Source: Longicatena sp. (lineage in GTDB: Bacteria; Bacillota_I; Bacilli_A; Erysipelotrichales; Erysipelotrichaceae). Taken from it: a stretch of 7,799 nt of DNA. Every line of letters starts with the position of its first letter. Positions within the stretch are counted from its first letter, which is position 1. Of the stretch, positions 5,330 to 7,799 are shown piece after piece. A program made the translations under genes and the position numbers. Location of the stretch: contig JAHHST010000070.1 in assembly GCA_020025055.1 (NCBI GenBank), positions 1-7,799 of the forward strand. Direction: 5' to 3'. Below the pieces are notes generated by a model. The model saw only the letters and a list, made by a program, of their open reading frames with translations, had not been told where the DNA came from and made no database searches.

Positions 5330-7474
5330 TTATTTCTTATAATCTAATAACCGATAAACTGCTCTTCCATTATGAATACCAAGCTGTAATATTTTTATCA
5401 CATCTTCTTCATTTTCCGTTAATTTTACTAAGCAATACTTATCTTTCAATAATTTTTCAACCATTGCTTTTGTTGGAACTTTATGAATGGATTGTAAAAA
5501 TCGATCATCTTTCCAAATCGCAAATCGACATCCATTACGATAGTTTACGCAACCAAACCCTTTCGAATTTTCCACAACTTTATTTCCACATATAGGACAT
5601 GTACCAACACTTTCTCTTTGATCATCAATTGGTACTTCACCCGATACTTTTAGTGATTGTAAGTTTTCCTGCAAATGTGGTCTAAACGCTTCTAACACAC
5701 TATCTACTAATGTTTTTACATCCGCTTTTCCTTCTTTGATATCTTCTTGTATAACCCACCATTTTGCAGTTAAATCTGGTGTCTTTATTTCCTCTGGAAG
5801 TAAGTGATAAAAATCTCTTCCTAAACTTGTCGAAAGAATATTCTTCCCTTTCTTTTCCACATATCCTCTTTTTAATAATGTTTCCACAATCTGTGAACGT
5901 GTAGCACTTGTTCCAATCGAACCATTTTCCCCTTTTTTACCTTTATCCTTTTTCTTAAGGATATCTTTAATTTCTTTATTCTTTACATACTTTGCAATAC
6001 TTGTCATATCTTTAATAAGTGTCGCCTGAGTATAGTGCTTAGCAGGATTTGTCTCTTTTTCAACAAACTCATGATTCTGCAATGCTACTTTATATTTTCC
6101 TTTTGGTAAATCAAATTTACCACTATCTTCTTCACCTTGCTCTTCTTCGTCTTTTGCAGGTTGAAAATATTGTTTATAACCTTCATCTAAAATAAACGTA
6201 GATACTGCATGTAGTACCCCTTCTGCAAGTTTAACATCAGCACTAACCTGTCTTTTCTTAATTGGTGGTAAAAATTGCATAATATAATAATTACATATTT
6301 CTTCATACACTTTTCTTTCATCTTCTGTCAATGCATCAATATTAAAATTACTTAAGGTTGGAATAATCGCATGGTGTGCTGTTACATATTTATCGTTAAA
6401 ACACTCTGAATGAATCGTATAATCTACTGGATACTCTTTTTTTAACTTATTCATAACATGTGGTAAAACTTTATTTGCTTCTTGAAAATGTTCTTCCTTT
6501 AAATATTGCGAATCACTTCGATTATATGTGATTGCCTGATATTTATCTCTTAATGTTTGAGTAATTTTATCTGTTTTTGATAAGTCAAAACCATATTTAC
6601 TATTCATATGTGCTTGTAGCTTCGCAAGGTTAAATGGCAATGGAGGTCTTGTCACAATTTCTTTCTCATCAACTTTCATAGAATACTGCTCTTGTGAATC
6701 ATATTTCTTTGCGATATCCTCCAAGATTTCTTTGTGTAAAACATGCTTACCATCATCTAACAAATCACTTTTTGGTTTAAAAATAAACGCAATCTTTTGA
6801 TCCTGGCAAACCCCTTGTGTATGCCATTCATAATATTTTTGTTTAACGTGATTAGCAATTTGTTCATCTCTAGTAACAATCAAACCTAATGTAGGACTTT
6901 GTACCCGTCCTACACTCATTCCTTGTCTTCTTAAAGCTAATGAATATAAACGTGAATAATTAATACCTACTACATAATCCGCAACTGCCCTAGCATATGC
7001 ACTTCTACCAACTGCAATTAACGACTCATCATTATCAATCAAATTATGAAATGCTTTTTTAATATTTGCCGGCGTATTATCATTAATATATACCCTTTTT
7101 ACAGGCTTGGTATTTTGCGCATACTCTAATATTTCATCAATCAAAAACTGTCCTTCATCATCCGGGTCTCCTGCATGAATAATTTGATCACAATGCTCCA
7201 TCAATTCCATAATTTGTATAACTCGATCTTTTTTATTACCATCTGGCACTAATTTCCAATTATCAAAACAAATAGGCAAATCCTCTTTACGCCACTTTTT
7301 ATACTTTATATCATATTCATCTGGCTCGCATAAACGCAACAAATGCCCGTATGCCCATGTAATTGTGACATTTTTCTTTGAAATAACTCCACGAACTTCT
7401 CGATCTGGTCCATCAATTGCCTTTGCAATTGCTCTTCCTAATTCTGGTTTTTCAGCAATAATTAATGTTTGCAT
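5330..7474 (-). CDS. topB: DNA topoisomerase III (type IA)
   Basis: TopB relaxes and decatenates negatively supercoiled DNA through a transient 5'-phosphotyrosine bond. At 714 residues it is a normal-length member. The Toprim domain (1-140) has AEKP with Glu8 and the metal-binding DPDDEG at 103-108. The transesterifying Tyr is Tyr317 in ITYNRSDSQYL, and GRVQSPTLG at 189-197 and HHAIIPT at 367-373 are typical of the family core. A C4 zinc finger follows at 626-649 (Cys626, 629, 642, 649), then a short C-terminal module to 714. By recall, the N-terminal half looks closer to the E. coli-type TopB (GHLL, EPDEYD, KWRKEDLP), while that enzyme lacks this zinc finger. A Lys-rich insertion sits at about 507-519. 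The start has TAAGGAGG at 7480-7487, 5 bases before the ATG. No integrase, relaxase or replication gene is nearby, so it may be chromosomal rather than carried by a mobile element. Confidence 0.96.
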   Translation of the reverse strand: MQTLIIAEKPELGRAIAKAIDGPDREVRGVISKKNVTITWAYGHLLRLCEPDEYDIKYKKWRKEDLPICFDNWKLVPDGNKKDRVIQIMELMEHCDQIIHAGDPDDEGQFLIDEILEYAQNTKPVKRVYINDNTPANIKKAFHNLIDNDESLIAVGRSAYARAVADYVVGINYSRLYSLALRRQGMSVGRVQSPTLGLIVTRDEQIANHVKQKYYEWHTQGVCQDQKIAFIFKPKSDLLDDGKHVLHKEILEDIAKKYDSQEQYSMKVDEKEIVTRPPLPFNLAKLQAHMNSKYGFDLSKTDKITQTLRDKYQAITYNRSDSQYLKEEHFQEANKVLPHVMNKLKKEYPVDYTIHSECFNDKYVTAHHAIIPTLSNFNIDALTEDERKVYEEICNYYIMQFLPPIKKRQVSADVKLAEGVLHAVSTFILDEGYKQYFQPAKDEEEQGEEDSGKFDLPKGKYKVALQNHEFVEKETNPAKHYTQATLIKDMTSIAKYVKNKEIKDILKKKDKGKKGENGSIGTSATRSQIVETLLKRGYVEKKGKNILSTSLGRDFYHLLPEEIKTPDLTAKWWVIQEDIKEGKADVKTLVDSVLEAFRPHLQENLQSLKVSGEVPIDDQRESVGTCPICGNKVVENSKGFGCVNYRNGCRFAIWKDDRFLQSIHKVPTKAMVEKLLKDKYCLVKLTENEEDVIKILQLGIHNGRAVYRLLDYKK

Positions 7475-7479
7475 AAAAA

Positions 7480-7511
7480 CCTCCTTACTCTACGTAAATC
7501 GTATTATACCA
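7480..7511 (-). promoter_or_regulatory. Promoter and ribosome binding site of topB
   Basis: On the minus strand an extended -10 TGGTATAAT lies at 7503-7511 (TATAAT at 7503-7508), with transcription starting near 7496. The hexamer 17 bases upstream (TCTTTT) is a poor -35, so the promoter depends on the TGN extension. The Shine-Dalgarno TAAGGAGG is at 7480-7487. Confidence 0.7.
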
Positions 7512-7593
7512 TAAATTATCAATATAAAAGAAAATAAATCCTATGATTTTTTAAATAAAAAAACGTATATCTCTATATTCTTTCAATTAATTC

Positions 7594-7623
7594 TTGACAA
7601 ATGTTTTAAAATCATGCTATATT
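7594..7623 (+). promoter_or_regulatory. Promoter of the tRNA-Ala gene
   Basis: Consensus -35 TTGACA (7594-7599), an 18-base spacer, and -10 TATATT (7618-7623) preceded by TGC, making an extended -10. Start near 7630 leaves a leader of about 11 bases before the tRNA. It is the best sigma-A promoter in the window. Confidence 0.85.
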
Positions 7624-7640
7624 AATTACGTTAAAGACAT

Positions 7641-7716
7641 GGGGTTTTAGCTCAGCTGGGAGAGCACCTGCCTTGCACGCAGGGGGTCAGCGGTTCGATC
7701 CCGCTAAGCTCCACCA
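7641..7716 (+). tRNA. tRNA-Ala, anticodon UGC
   Basis: A full cloverleaf is visible. The acceptor stem GGGGTTT (7641-7647) pairs with AAGCTCC (7706-7712), including the G3:U70 wobble that marks alanine tRNAs. The D stem is GCTC/GAGC. The anticodon stem CCTGC/GCAGG holds the loop CTTGCAC with anticodon TGC at 7674-7676. A 5-base variable loop is followed by the T stem AGCGG/CCGCT with loop TTCGATC. The discriminator is A at 7713 and CCA is encoded at 7714-7716. It reads GCA and, by wobble, other Ala codons. It stands alone with its own promoter and terminator rather than in an rRNA operon. Confidence 0.98.
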
Positions 7717-7726
7717 ATTAACAAAT

Positions 7727-7755
7727 AAAGTTCAAGAAATTGAACTTTTTTTCTT
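7727..7755 (+). terminator. Rho-independent terminator of the tRNA-Ala gene
   Basis: AAAGTTCAA (7727-7735) and TTGAACTTT (7740-7748) form a 9-bp stem closed by a stable GAAA (GNRA) tetraloop, followed by a long T run (7746-7755, interrupted by one C). It is about 10 bases after the tRNA CCA end. Confidence 0.88.
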
Positions 7756-7799
7756 TATATACAATATAATTATTTATCTAACTATATTCTTTCAAAAAA

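Noticed and set aside
7544..7561. T6/A7 inverted repeat upstream of the tRNA promoter as a terminator
   Set aside because: It consists only of A and T with no GC stem, so it would be too unstable, and no gene ends there.
7641..7755. tRNA-Ala as an attachment site of an integrated element
   Set aside because: There is no repeat of the tRNA 3' end elsewhere in the window and no integrase gene; tRNA genes are common insertion sites, but nothing here shows it.
7740..7799. Second promoter (TTGAAC, TATAAT at 7765-7770) at the right edge
   Set aside because: The -35 would lie inside the tRNA terminator with a 19-base spacer, and no ribosome binding site or start follows before the window ends; the last 43 bases show only AT-rich DNA.

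Overview
The window is low-GC, AT-rich DNA with dense coding, strong AGGAGG-type ribosome binding sites and U-tract terminators. Its gene order, cdaA-cdaR-glmM, is the one known from Bacillota (Firmicutes). AT richness, strong extended -10 promoters and a tRNA with encoded CCA fit a low-GC Firmicute. A gut-type Erysipelotrichia-like lineage is a guess; the sequence alone does not fix it. Nothing points to a phage, transposon, integrase, CRISPR array or plasmid origin. This reads as ordinary chromosome with a few lineage-specific protein extensions.

Layout, left to right. On the minus strand, 10-4064 is a three-gene operon transcribed right to left. It encodes a membrane diadenylate cyclase (CdaA, c-di-AMP synthesis), its YbbR-domain membrane regulator (CdaR) and phosphoglucosamine mutase (GlmM, cell-wall precursor synthesis). 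cdaA and cdaR overlap by one base, and cdaR and glmM are 18 bases apart from the preferred glmM start. A promoter with an extended -10 element lies about 20 bases before cdaA. Next, also on the minus strand, is a monocistronic Cof-type HAD hydrolase (4190-4957) with its own promoter and terminator. Divergent from it, on the plus strand, is a 53-residue protein gene (5066-5227) that resembles the YjzC family. That gene converges on topB (5330-7474, minus strand), and one hairpin at 5258-5296 can terminate both. A single tRNA-Ala(UGC) gene (7641-7716, plus strand) has a consensus promoter and a GAAA-loop terminator.

How the genes relate: CdaA, CdaR and GlmM form a known functional unit. In other Firmicutes both CdaR and GlmM bind CdaA and tune c-di-AMP output, which links cell-wall synthesis, turgor and potassium homeostasis. 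The HAD phosphatase, YjzC-like protein, topoisomerase III and tRNA are independent transcription units with no evident link to it.

The least ordinary feature is CdaA. It carries a charged, probably disordered C-terminal tail of about 190 residues after the cyclase domain, with a lysine patch and two copies of a short LF-acidic-hydrophobic motif. CdaR has a matching oddity, a roughly 60-residue cytoplasmic N-terminus ahead of its single membrane helix. No wholly new system is evident; these extensions are the best candidates for undescribed biology here.
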